Shown: positions 1 through 38,836 of the stretch, piece after piece | How the letters are laid out: each line of letters begins with the position of its first letter | Position numbering within the stretch: the stretch's first letter is position 1 | NCBI RefSeq assembly: GCF_901709675.1 | Contig: NC_051101.1 | Location: forward strand, 2,722,501-2,786,500 | DNA from: Syngnathus acus | Taxonomy: Eukaryota > Chordata > Actinopteri > Syngnathiformes > Syngnathidae | Length of the DNA: 64,000 nucleotides | Reading direction: 5' to 3' | Position numbers and translations under genes: made by a program | Notes under the pieces: generated by a model | What the model was told of the DNA's origin: nothing | Database searches by the model: none | The model's input: the letters and a program-made list of their open reading frames with translations, nothing else

Positions 1-2629
1 AGAAGGAGAGGCAGCATTAAGACATGAGGAAAAACAACGCAAAACAACATTTGCATTTGAGGCTCGTGGCGGCGGGAAGTTATGAAAGCCACAAAGGTCA
101 AATGGGCCGTATGCGGGACGTCGGGCTGCCGCCGCCGCCACCTGCTGACCGTCACGGCCTTCCTTCTGGTTTGCGACGTTGAAGGTTAAAGCCGAAGACT
201 TCCTCCAAAGGCAAACCTCAAGCCTTGAAGCTTTCAGGGAAGAAACGTGCTAGGCCCCGCCAATATTTTTTTCAGGTTGCCGGATCAACAGCATCTTCTG
301 GGAATTACTGCTCGTGGGGGTTAAAAAAAATCCTTCATCTTAATCACTCAAAGCTGACGGATGCACGTTTTTTCTTTCCTCCTGGCTAATTCTGCGATTT
401 TCCCAGGCCTGAAGCTAATCCAAAGTGTCGGGGAAGGATTTGAATTTCAAGGGGGTGAGGTGAGAGGAAGGGTAGCAGCAAAAAATCTCGCAATCACCCG
501 GACAGAGAGCGGCTGCTTCGCTTTCGCCTCATTTTGACACCTGAAGTGAATCAGAAACAGAACCGGATCCTGTTTCGAATCGCAAAGTGCACCCGATCTT
601 GTATTGCATGCGCAACGTTATACGTGCACCCCAAGAAACAGACAGCTGGTTGTCATGCACATTTTCGCCCCCTACAGGACCGGTCCGGAATCGCATATCA
701 TCATTTTTATTTATTTTTTATGTACACTACTTTCTTTTGGCAGAAGTCTGCATTTATATTTCAGTCACACACACGCACGCTGCAGTGAGGACACACAAAG
801 TACACAAAGAAAGCAAAAAATCCACAGGTGGAGTTTTAAATATGAGCATTTGGATGTTTTATTGGAGAAACAGAGCTTACAGTTTTGCTTTGTACAAAAA
901 AAAAATGGAGAGTGAGAAAGAAGGAAAGAAGGAATGAAGAAAAGAAAGAGAGATGGAAGGATGGAAAGAAAGACAGAAAGAAAGACAGAAAGAAGGAATT
1001 CATCCAGCAAGCACAGACAGCAAAGGTGATTGAAAAGTGTTTGGACATGAGCGTCAAAATGAGGCACATCTGTGACGTTTGTTACGTGAAGAGGGAGAAA
1101 ACAACAATTCAGCAAGGTGAGCACCTTGACACCTCGTTTTGCTACGCAGGGAAAAAAAAAAAAAAGACGATAAAAGAACTTCTTATATTTTACTCTCACG
1201 TGTGGACGAGCGAGCCAGGAAAAAAAACCGGCCTGAGTGCAAAGCCTCGCCCGTTGTCACACCAGCATATATATGTACTATCTTCATATTTGTCTCTTCA
1301 ATATATAGTATTAGCAGTATTAAGATAAAAACATTTCAAGTCACTAAAACAGGCAAATGAAAACGACTGAGTCGACCTCATCTAGATTATTGCGGCTAAA
1401 AGCGTGTCTATTGGGATCTTTAAAGCGTCTCACTCATATTTATTCATATTTCATACGGTACTGCTATTGTTATGGCTCTTGCATCACACACAACACACTC
1501 ACACAATTCAATACGCCCGATGGATTATAGTTACAAAAATAGATTAGTGCCACACATCAAACGTCCTCAAGACGGCAACTCGTATTGGATATCCAGAACT
1601 GGGCGGATCTGACCGACCAGTGCGCTTCAATCCTATCTGGACAGGTGCCCGCAAAGAAGGCAATCGGGCCGAGGAAGTAAGCCCTGTGGAGCACCGATGG
1701 TTTAAGGTCGTGAGGAGGAGACACCGGATCTTCGGCAATCAGCCAACACAAGTCAAATCTTCCAAAGATAGCAAGGAAAGAGAGATGGAAAGATCCAAAG
1801 GGGGACTTGAAACTTCCCATTTCAGCTCGGAATTGAAATCGAGAGAAAGAAAAGATTTGGAAGGCAATATTATATTTTAGCTTCTTGTTATGATGAAAAG
1901 ATGTTGTGCTTGTAAGAAAACAAGAGCCAAAGTCATCGAGAATCAAAACAACGCTACTTGCTACCGTGGCTTGCTACTGTGATAAAAAAAAAAAAGTAGT
2001 AAAAATTGTGGACTCAAAAATGTTGACCAGTGTTCTGCTTTGGGAGAAAAAGAAAACCCGAGTGAGTCCAAACAGTGTGACTGCTCTCACGCTGTCTTTT
2101 CATTTGCACATGGAAACGCTTTCCTCCTGTCTTTTTCTACAAAGTGCCGAGCGAGCAAAAAACATTTTACGGGGGGGCTCCGTCCATCCATCTGCCTGTC
2201 TGTCATCATTGGGTGTCTTCTTTGCTAAAGGGGATCATATGGAATATGTTCACTTTAAGACCAAATAAAGAACAAGAAGATTCGCACCAAACAGACAATG
2301 TGTTGTAACATAGCAATCTAAATCTAATCTGCCCCACCAAAAACAACGAGGCAAATCCAGATCCTTGAGTGGCGCAAAACACCCCCAAAATACCTTCTGA
2401 TGTCCTCAAGCACCCCAAAAACAAGAAACGGTGTTTTGCATTGCAAAGAAGAATGCACCAGGCCGGTCTCTAGCGCAGCCCAAAACATCTGCTGCTGCAC
2501 AGCAAAGCTACAACAAGAAAATTGGTCCTGAGCAGCAAAAGCGAGCCTGTCGCGGCGAGGAGCCGGGTAGCCACGCCCCCACCCCGTGCCCCTCCCCATG
2601 GGTCCCGCCCCCTGCACACGGGGCATTAC
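1..2629. other. No coding exon recognised (syngap1 3' intron)
   Basis: Exon 18 ends at 2630 with a donor, so syngap1 continues past it. I searched the minus strand here for the conserved tail (VEEEL, coiled-coil end, terminal residues) and found none. The purine tract at 900-1000 is the only distinct element. The tail exon must lie beyond position 1. Confidence 0.6.
900..1000. repeat. Purine-rich (GAAA/GGAA)n tract
   Basis: Almost pure purine sequence of gaaagaagg, gaaagaaaga and similar units. Frames translated across it in either direction are low-complexity artefacts. Confidence 0.9.
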
Positions 2630-28661
<26,032 letters not shown>

Positions 28662-31615
28662 GTTCCAACGGCATTGAACGGAGGTTGCGGCAGGTCTCGG
28701 CGTTACACGGAGCAAACACTGTACTAAAAAAGAAAAAAAAGAAAGAAGATGAATCTAAAAGAAAAAGGCAGGCGGCGTACTCCTTCCTATGGGAGCCGAT
28801 GATGATGGTGAAGATGCCAATAGTCCGCCGTGATCACCATCGGCATCCTAAAAAGCATCATGGTGAGGAAAAGAAGAATCCACCACCGCCGCTTTCCGAA
28901 AGCGCGCGTGGCTCCCTCCCTGTGCATCCAAAAAGAGACGACAAGATGCATAAACGTGTGCGTGCGCGTGCGTGCGTGCGTGTGTAAGCGAGGGAGGGGG
29001 ACACGAGTGGGTGAGAGTGAGCTAGAACCAGAGCGAGCCAACTGCCGCTACTGTGGAGCCTAGTTGGGTTCCAGTCAGGGAACGCCCAGTTTCAATATGA
29101 TTGGGTGCTGCATCTGGGCGGGAAAGAGAGCCAACGTACAGCATCCACATCACCGTGTGCCACCTTGAAATCAATCACGTTATGATGTAAAACTTAACAC
29201 GTTAGAACCTGCTACAAAATCTGTTTTTGTGGGGAAAAATAGGTGATCTTTATAATTTCGGTTTCTTTGTGTGTCTTGGCATGTGAAGAGATTGACAATA
29301 AAGCTGACTTTGACTTTTGACTTTGATCTTTAAATGCTTAGTTTTTTATCATCGTCCCTGGAGATTGAGATTTGCTCGGAATTTAAAAATGAATGGACAT
29401 CATCATTGTGTCAAGCCATTCTCATACACATTTCCACTTTTATACAAGTTAAAAGCAATAAAATAAAATGTACCAAAAACTAAAGGATGACCTACCTGGA
29501 GAAAGCAGTCACTCGTTACAGCGGGGGCGTGTCTTGGCAAATCTGCAATGGATTCCGGAGAAACGCAGCCAACTGCGCATGCGCATAGATGAAGTTTTTC
29601 CGAAAATAACCAACAAACTCGAGATAAGCTTCGTATTGTCCACTTTAGGAGTGTCCAGCTATTTCGCTTGCTGTTTAATTTTGGACCAGCGGCTAAGAGC
29701 AAGCTAAGCTGATGAGAAAGAAGGAGGCGACCTGTTTAAAGGCCCCAATTAGCGCCTCCAATTGGGCCGCCGCACCAGAAGAACGGTCCAATTGTATCAT
29801 GCTCGGAGGAGCCATACTCCAAGGCACTTTCTTTTTCTTCCTCTGCGGTTGATCAACAAACTCAAAAGCATTTTTCAGTCTGCGGGCCTTTCAAAGACAC
29901 AAATCACGTCTTGTCTCCTTTGGGTGTCTGACTGACGACCGGAACTTCCATTTCGGAAGCGCATCCGGGGAAACCAAAGAGCCAAAATGGCGTCTTTCGA
30001 TTATGGAGTGTTGCCTTCTATGAACGTGGGAAAGTGCGCCTTCAACAGACAAGACTAGCACAAAACAACTTCAACGGCGACTGTAATTTCGTCAAACCGT
30101 CTATATGTATTTATACATGTAACTCAGTTTAAAAAAAATGACAGACGTTTTGTGTCTTTTTTCAACAGGCATTATTAAAAAAAAAAAAGCTCTATGGATG
30201 AGTATTTCGCTTCGCGGAGGGACCAAAATGCAGCATCGTGCTTTGGTTGAAGAGTTGAAGTGTTGTCGCCGCCCAGTGGTCAATAGTAGCAACAGCCCGT
30301 TTCACAATTTAGACTTCACTTCAAATAAATACGCAACTTATATCTCCAGAACCTGTGCGTCTTTATTCCCTCCTTCCTTGTTTTGAGAGAACCAGCTAAA
30401 ACGAGCACTTGACCGTACAAACATAGCATTAAAAAACACACAAAATACATTCCACACCATGGCAGGCCCTTCTCCGTCCCGAATGCAAAATAATAATGTG
30501 GCTGCCCAATTAGAATCATTTCATAGACTAAGACTGACATCTGATTAGCAATGACCAACATGTCTCAAATATTAGTTAAGCAAGCTACAATCGCTTGGTG
30601 ACATAATCCAATGCGAGAACTGTGCCAGATGACTTGGGGTATTTTTTAGCATTGGGGGGGTCCTCGATTTTATGAAGTTTGTTGGAGATTCGAAACTCAT
30701 TCGCTTTGCTGGACAGCAAATTATTACGTCACTTGTACTACAGATGATTGCAATAATCGATCATCTGTCGATACTTTGTGTGACATGCATGTGTGTAGAG
30801 TGCTATTTTTAATCATTACATCAAAACCCATTACAAAAATGTTTTTTCCGTAGTGGTGGTGGTGGTGGAGGGATGGGGGAATCTGGAACGGACAACTTGC
30901 ATTTCCATTCATTTCAATGGGAAAAACTGATATGACAGAAGTGTGCTGTCTCACCAGTTTTATGAGACACAAGCTGTCAATCGGTCCTTTTTTGTTCTGA
31001 ATTACGTGAGTTCTGTTAGCTTAATGCTAACACTGAATGGAAAATGTCATAGATGGGCTAAGGACTAGCATCTGCGTGGTAGTTTTATAAACCTTTGGGC
31101 ACCGCATATTTGTGGCGCAATACACGCAGACAGATCAAAGTAATATGCACAGGCATATATTGGTTATCTTTTGCAAAGAACGACGAATATTTCGGAGTCT
31201 CCATTTGAGCCAAAGTGTGTCAAAACCAGTTGAATTCCATTTACAGTCTATGAAACAATGCCATTCTGACATGTCTTTTATCAGGCATAATATCAGAGTG
31301 CTAATTTTCTGGTTCAGACAGACACAACAACTTTTTATGTTGTGTTTTGGGGGTATGGCTGGCACCCGATTAAAGGCTGAAAAATGTTTTGAGACGGGTG
31401 TGTTTTGTGTTCCCAGCCAACTCAACTCATAGCTCAAGGCACCACTATCCAAGACGGAACCAACCAGCTTTTGAAGTCTCTGTGAAAGCGAAGCGCCCTG
31501 GCTGGGCCGCGGCTCCCCCAAAAGGCAACCGGTCAAAGGTTCTAATCGCAGCGGCCCACACGAGCGCACCGCCGGGCCCGAGCAACCTGCGTTTTGCCTC
31601 CTCTTCTCTCGGGGA
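28662..31615. other. Syngap1 upstream region and phf1 3' flank
   Basis: Should contain the syngap1 5' leader and promoter (28,662 to about 29,100 is GC-rich) and the phf1 3' UTR (a minus-strand aataaa is at 30362-30367). No gene was recognised; in particular no CUTA frame. Confidence 0.6.
29215..29330 (+). mobile_element. Short LINE/SINE 3' tail
   Basis: Sequence ends gacaataaagctgactttg followed by repeats of actttga, resembling the 3' terminal phrase of common fish non-LTR elements. Only the tail is recognisable. Confidence 0.4.
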
Positions 31616-34600
31616 TCAGTACAAGCCCACGTTGTCCCACTCCACCAGGTACTGCACCTTCCCATCGGGCGTGACGCGTCTGGCCAGGATTCTGACCGCC
31701 TCGCCTCCGCCCCAGCTCCTGGGGAGCCGCCCGTCGTGCGCCCCGTCCGGGCTTCCAGCCCCACCCGGCAGGGGGCAAGGCGGCGAGTCGCACAGCAGGA
31801 GGTCTTCCGCTTGCTTGTGTCCCGGCTGGTGCAGGCGCTCGCTGGAGTTGAGCGGGTACGGAAAGCAGGGCGGGGCTACTCGGCGGCCGTCCTCCGTGCT
31901 GGCCGCACCAATCGAAGGAGGAGAGGAAATACAATTTAGCCGTTCGTCCGCAACCGGTCCACTGTCAAGCTCATCCACAACGATTCGCATCCCCGATTTA
32001 CTTCAATGAGTATATTTCAAACCCTCAGCCTGTCAACAGCCATTTCTGTAAGTCATCCGTGAAAGCCGATCGACATTTGCAAACCTCGGCTTGGACTTTG
32101 GAAAGCTATCATCAACATTTTGGCTTTTTTTTTTTTTTTTGGCGACTGATGCCAAACCAGGAAACTGGAAAGAGTCATTGCCTGTTTATTTGCAGCGCAA
32201 CCTGACTAACGTGCAGCTGAAGCCGAATCTGTCAGAAAACCAGCCAAACGGCGATTGTTTGCAATCACCTTCTTTTGACTGAACCCAAAGACAATCAGTC
32301 TGCTTTGCCGAAAATGCAAAACATTTCTTGTCGAGAAGCTGAATTTGATGTGGGCGCAAATGCGGCTTGCTTTGATTGCGAATGCGTTGCGGACGAATGA
32401 AAGAATTGCCAAGCAGACCGCTTCCTGAAGAGCAACAACCTGTTGGAGTGATGCAGACCTCTGGCGAGCGCCGTGTGGTAGAGGGCGTACATCCGCTTGG
32501 GGGGAGAACTGCGCAAGAAAAAGTAGGCACCACTTTGTGAGCCTCTGAAAAAGCCTTTGCGCAATTTTTTAACCGCTCCAATTCAAAGCAAAAAAACCGA
32601 AATGGCAGCTAGCACGCGTCACCTCAGATGGAGTTCTTCCTGGGACTTTGCGGGCGCATACAGGCCGTCTCCTCCCGCGTAGCCGTGGCAAAATGGCAGC
32701 GGCTCCACTGCGTTGGACGGAACGGGCGGCGGACAAGCCTGGACGCCGGAGACAAAGCGAGATGGCGCCACGTGGTCGGCATCATCATTTGCTACCGATC
32801 GTGGCGAGCCAAACCGGCGGCGCCTGACCGATTGACAGCTCGTTCGGACACTGACCTGCGTCTCGGTGATGCGCCGCTTTGATTTACGTGATTCGGGTGC
32901 AGGCGGCCTCCTCTGACACGGCAGCGACGGCGGGCTGAAACGCAAACAATAAGGATGCAAATGAGAAATCTGAAAATTCTCAACAAATATGAGTCCACTT
33001 TCAGGAATTGATGGTTCTTATGACTCGTCACAGCACACAAACCTTTCCAAAAATGGATGTAGATGTTGCCCTGTAGCCACAAAAGTAAAACATCCAATTC
33101 GTGGCAGTGCAAGAGAAAAAAAGAGAGCGGAATGGAAGTGGGGGCCAGTGCACCCTCTGGTGGACAAATTGAGCAACGCTTATTTATTTATTTATTATAT
33201 TTATTTTTTTATATATTTTTTTTTGCTAGTTTAGTTGGATTGAACGATTGCTGTCAGTTTTGTGAGCAAACAAGACGCTGACCTTCTGCGATGGGAAATG
33301 CTGATGGGCGGCTCAGTGATGAGAGGCGACGAATCGGACAACAGCGGCGGCGGCGCTCGAACCTGAAGCCCAAAAAGACACTTCTTCTTCTTGATTTCTT
33401 TTCCAGAGACAAACCTGTGCGGGAAAATATTTGACGTATGACACAAAAGAATGAAATAAGCCGACAAAGGCATTTGAAGGCACGGAATTTGTGGCTATCT
33501 CACCGGTCCTTTTGGGAGTTGAGTGCGTTGAGGAGATTGTGACATCGCTCTTGCCTTGGTGTATCACAGAGCTATGCAAAAAAAAAAGTCAACACTTAAG
33601 ACAAGGTAAAAAAAACAAAACGGCTCTGCTTTCTCTTTTTAAGCTTCTGTCAACTTTGCACTCTAGAATGCTTTGAATTCGACATTAATGACAGCTAATG
33701 GGCTTCGAGCCCGTGTTGCAAAACCCGAAATAAGAAAACTAAATGCCAGCAGCATTTCGTCCGATTTCATCATGGTGCTTTTAAGCGGAGGATTCGCAGT
33801 ACCTCGCCCAGGAGCAACGAGTCCCAGTTCTCGTTGGTGAAGGACAAGATTTCATGGTCAAAATCAAAGTATTTCCTCTTGCAGCACAGGGACAGGTGGT
33901 AGAGCACCAAGTGGGCCAAGTCCACCCTGCATTGGGAAGGAAGAAAGAGAAAGAAGGTGAGCCGCTTTGCACGCGACATGCGTGGCTATCAAATGTTCTG
34001 TCATCACCAGGTCATGGGGAGTCTTTTGACTGTTTCGGGTCCTTTATTACACACTGAGCACTGGAACTGATAAAACCTGAAACAAATGCAAAGAAAACAG
34101 TCGAAACAATTGCAAAAAAAAAAGGGCAAAGAGGAAACCCTCCAAGCATGATATTGGAATGGAACTGATGTCAATCCACTTCCGGTTTGGAGCCAGGTTT
34201 GCGTTCTCGCAACCCGGGTGTCGGCAAAATAATTCAATAAAAGCATCGTTGGGTGCTCAAGCCGCTGCTGTTTTTCTGCCATTTCATAAAATCATGCGAC
34301 TGACTGACGCCGGATCTCGGTTGACATGGCAACAACATTGCCGAGCAGCAGCCCTTCTATGGGCTAAAAGTCACGCCCCTCTGTAGCGTTATTGTGATAT
34401 GGTGTTAGCTCTGTTGCTAGCTTAATGTCGCGTGGGAAGGGACTTACCTGTCGCCGTAGAGGATAGGCTTGCTTAGACACTGCGTGCAGGCCTCGTGGAA
34501 CCACTGGCCGCAGCTTCCGCACTGAAGCATCTTCAGGTTCCACCTGCACGAGAAACAAACTTTCAGTTCCTTGCGTGCGTCAGAATTTGCCGTACGGCCT

Positions 34601-36432
34601 CACTCACTCTCCGGGTCCGGCGCAGTAGCAGTAACACTGCTGCTGATTGGACAGGTGCTGCGCGTCCCAGTCCAAAGACGTCAGCTGATACGGCAGCCGC
34701 AGCTTCATGGAGTGCATCAGGCGAGCGAAGCGGCCACGTTTAATGGCACCCCCTCTCTGGGGAGAGCGGGATTTCAGGACGGGGTGTTAGTGGCCGGACG
34801 CGTCATACCAGAACTATCCACTGTGAGAGTTAGCAAATAGCGAGGGCCGACTGCCACGATAATATGGTTTCTATTTGCGACCTTGGTTGCCACGGCAAAG
34901 ACGCACTGGCGACAGATCCAGGATTCGTCGTCGGCTTCGGGCTCGATGCTGGGCGTGTGGCACTCGGCGTGATAACCTGCGGGAGGGAGGGAGGGTTGGA
35001 GGTGAGAGGGAGGCCTTTGACATTTTGCCCAAGGGCACAGCCCCTGTTGCGCCGCCACGCATCGCTTTACCACTCCATTTGCGTCCTGGCAGAGGCAGCT
35101 CTTTTGAGCTCAACGCGCACGCACGCACGCACACACACGCACACACACACACACACACACACGAGCAGCCATGATTGTCAGATGGAAAAAAGTCTTAGCT
35201 TGTTTCCTGCCTTTATTTTGATCATTGGAGGAATTTGGACCTCATTCTTGCCATTTTGGTTATTTCCATCTTTGCCACATTCAAGATGGCGTCTGATTTA
35301 TTTGGGCTGTCTATGCTTTTCAGCGCAGACATTTTTCTTGAAAGGAGTCACGCAAAGCATGCTGGGTATTGGGCCAAGCACCGCCATCAATCACACGTCA
35401 ATCAAGATTCCGACTCGGCACCTCGTATCTTTTTCCGCTAATGCCTTTTCCCCCCAAAATATGTCATTGGCTCGCCTTCCAGTCGCTACGACGTTTCTGC
35501 AAGGGACGCGCATAGATCATTTATGACGGCGCCTTGTTTATTTTCCTTTCCGAGTCAGATCGTCAAGGTCGGTGCGGGAGCAAGACGACGGTGCGTGATG
35601 AGGTGCTCCTCCTTACCGTGGCGACATTTCAGACAATTTACGAGGGGTTCTTTAAGAGGCGGGGCCTCGCAGATACAGCAAACGTCTTCCTCGCCGGCTG
35701 CGACTGCATGAGAAGAAAAGGAAAATAAGGGCTACAACAATTTGTTCGTCAACAACTTATCCTTCATCAAAAGCGCAAATTGAAGCTCCGGCTTGGGCAA
35801 CATTTTCTTTTGACGAATATGTTGGGGATCCCCCCCCCCCCCCCCAGTCAAAGGGCAACATTGTGATGAATGAAGCAAATGAATCGATTTTTTTACATCC
35901 ATCTCAGTGCGCCCTCTGCTGGTGACTACAAATGAGGTCAAAGTGACCTCAGGCTCGTATTGCAAACGTCACACACAGTTCACTGGTTTTCCGAGGAAGA
36001 GCTCGTGACGTTGACGCCAATTTCAGTCGACGGGTCCAAAACAAGATGGCAGCCCCTGAGACGGACGACATGCGATGCCAGCCCTTCGTCACAATACCGT
36101 TTTTGGCTGAGTGGGACCGTGCTCAACATATTCTTGAAAATGTGATTTTGGACTGACAGAAGAGTTTTCCTCACAGGAGTGGATGTCTTTTCTCAGGACC
36201 CAGAACTCGGAGTTGTCCTCAAATCTGACCAGGCAGCATTGCTTGACGGTGTCTACCTGAGATGGGTCGATCAGTCGGGGGAGGGGGGGAGGTTGGGATT
36301 GACACAAAGCGTCAGGCTCCAAATAGGCAAAAGGGTACACAAGATCGCACTTACCCGCTTGACGTTGCCCAGGTAGAGGAGCCCGTCGCTCCATCTGGCC
36401 AGCACGTCGTCGCCCTCGCTCACTCCCCCCAT
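31616..36432 (-). CDS. phf1: PHF1, PHD finger protein 1 (Polycomb-like, PRC2 accessory factor)
   Basis: Chromatin reader that brings PRC2 to H3K36me3-marked and CpG-rich chromatin (family knowledge). Coding exons 5' to 3': 36432-36355, 36256-36175, 35697-35617, 34976-34882, 34756-34608, 34543-34448, 34076-34008, 33926-33803, 33571-33504, 33414-33283, 32934-32856, 32738-32623, 32508-32440, 31898-31616. They sum to 1521 nt, 506 aa plus stop. The Tudor domain (residues about 8-53) keeps the four aromatic-cage positions: W in LARWSDG, Y in LLYLG, F in VRFEDN and F in SEFWVL. PHD1 has the Cys4-His-Cys3 ligands (CCIC, CLKCRHGYHAECH, WICRQC). PHD2 follows ([29 protein letters not shown]). The extended-homology winged helix includes [19 protein letters not shown]. 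The C-terminal chromo-like domain reads [20 protein letters not shown]. The first ATG at 36432 lies just after a CTTAG acceptor, so a non-coding 5' exon is expected upstream. Human PHF1 is 567 aa; the difference falls in the proline-rich linker. It lies upstream of syngap1 in the same orientation, as in human 6p21.3. Confidence 0.95.
35110..35163. repeat. (CA)n microsatellite in a phf1 intron
   Basis: cgcacgcacgca passes into an uninterrupted acacac run. Confidence 0.95.
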
Positions 36433-36434
36433 CC

Positions 36435-38836
36435 TAAGCCCACCGACACACACACACTCACAGATGTGCAAATGGAAAATGGGATTTATGCGCTCCACAC
36501 TTGAATGAGGGAAGGATATGGCCGGGAGGAAGAAGAGGAAGAGAGGAGGTGTTTACCCCCCCCCCCCCCCTTTTGGATACGTCGTCAGTGGGGTTAAACG
36601 GCTCTTCTCCCTCCCTTTACCTTTTTTTTTTTTTTTTTTTAGGTGAGCAAGAAGACGAGCGCACACGTGAGCGAGCGAAACAAGCGACGATGCCAAAGTG
36701 GCTCATGATGACCGCCGCTGCCGTCCACTTTCAGCAGCAGCAAAACTTGCCTACCTTCTGTCAAGTCCAACTCCTTCCTTCCTATTTCCTTCCGTCCGTC
36801 CTTCCTTCCTTCCTTCCCGTCGGGGTCACGCCGATTCGCGGCCAGGCTACGTGTGCATCATCATCATCTTCATCATCATCAGCAGCAGCTTCTTCTTCAC
36901 CGCTGGCAGCCTGTGCATGCGTGCAAGTGTCAGTCAAGAGGAGGAAGAGCAACTAGGAAGCCCGCATGCCTCCTCCGCCGCCTTGCTTTCTGCCCCTCTC
37001 CTTTATGTTTCTTTTTTATTTCGTTTTCTTTTTTGCCTCAGCGTTACCGATCGCCTTCGCTGTTTTATTCTGAGCAAGCAACCGCCAGCGTATATCAAGC
37101 CGCCAGAGACGCCATCTTCCTCCTCCTCCCCCTCCTCTCTCTCGCTGTCTCTCACCGAACGACTTGTTGTGACGCAGACATAAAACACGGAGATAGAGAG
37201 GGAGGCAGATACAGATAGAAAGAAGGGGGAGGCTGCTCGGTGACGGGTGGACAGACCCCCCAAATTGGGGCATGATGATCATCATGATAATAATGGTGGC
37301 GCATGGCAAGATTTCGGGATGGGCGGGGCGAGGGGTGGGGGGTAGGCGGCAGCGTGCAAACCTCTTAACGGTCAATTAGGCAGCCAATTAGGGAGTCTTG
37401 AAACACCTCGTTAATTGCCGGGGCTGCCTGGAAAGTTGGGCTGCTGGGAGGGATGCCCCCGGAAAATGACATCATGATTTGTCTCCTGTGGATGGATAAC
37501 ACACCTGAATAGCATTTGACCCAAAACTCCATGGTGTGACCTTATAGATTGTTCTCAGCACATTCGATATCAATTATACCCCCAATAGATGTTTTTATCC
37601 ACAGTGGTGTGAAACATCCAAATGACATTTTCAACTTTTTTGCTGAACAATTGATTAAGGAGCATTTTTTTTTTTTTTTTACGCATTTCAGGACATAAAA
37701 AAATGTCTGGTGGGCTATTAGTACATTTTGAAAAGATCATTTTGTGGAAGTGGATGAATTTCACTTCACTCTTTGCAAATCTTGACGAGTGTAGCTTTTG
37801 TTCATATTTGAATCCATATCGGTGAAAAGTAGTGACAGGTGGAAGCTGCTTGCCTAAATCACGTTTTGGTGGCGTGCTGTGAGATTTGAGATTTTCTTCG
37901 TATTGGCAAACGGGCAGCATAGTGGAAAGTGGCGTTTCAAAATGGCCCCCGGCTGCCAGCACCTTCTCTCGTGGTGGTCTTTTTCCTGCAATTCAAAATG
38001 TGTCCACCAGGAGGAGTGCATGCTACGTGAAGAAAATGCTCATTTCAAGTTGATTGATAGACTAAAAAAAAAAGCTTTTTTAAATACTGACTAATCTTTT
38101 TTTTTTTTTTAACTTAATCACTCACATGATGATGACAATCCCATGACTAAAACGATCACCTTCGAATCGTTGGTACCAGATAAAAGATAAATTCCATTTG
38201 AGAAGACACAATTTCTTGTCATTTTACTGTCACCTTTGTTTTGGTTTCCCTCTGAATACCTAGAGAAAACTTCAGAATTTTACCTTTCCAAATTGACCCT
38301 CTCCACACACACACACACGCACGCACACACGTGCACAAACTGTTGCCGTACCTATTACAATATACGCGTCCACTTCGAATGGAAAGACTGTGGTTAATAG
38401 CTTTTTTTTGCACATATTACGTTATTGTGAAGCATTTTTAACTTTGCACTAATCTAAATATCTGCAGTTATTATTACAATCCCTAACCAAGAGCGTTTAA
38501 AAAAAACGGTATACATTTTCTGTTACCGTAATAGCTACAAAAAAACATTACAAAAAATCTCACCTCCCCAAATGGAAAAGCAAATTTTAAAAGCAGAGAT
38601 TTTACGTAAATAATTAGATTACATCTTTTAATTTCTCCTTTTGGCTCGTCTATCAAAATACACTTTGGTGGTTATTACACTGCATTGCCGAGTGTGATTG
38701 ACTCCGTTTTATGATCGTTACGGCAATGGCTGTTGCGCCTGTACACCGCGCCCCCAACTGGCCACCGACGGTACTGCAAGTCCCACCCCCTTCCCTAACT
38801 TTCTCACCGACGTGGTCTATCCTCTTGTGCGAAACC
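36435..38836. other. Divergent intergenic region between phf1 and p3h3
   Basis: Holds the 5' leaders and promoters of both genes. C/T-rich simple sequence occurs at 36,550-36,640 and 36,770-36,820. A TAATT-rich stretch near 37,365-37,430 (two caattagg copies and gttaattg) looks like unique sequence. No coding frame is supported. Confidence 0.6.

Noticed and set aside
885-1328. Lysine-rich 147-codon frame
   Set aside because: Translation of a purine-rich simple repeat with no conserved motif.
38711-38836. Upstream ATG start for p3h3
   Set aside because: Would place 42 residues before the signal peptide; the ATG at 38837 has the better context.
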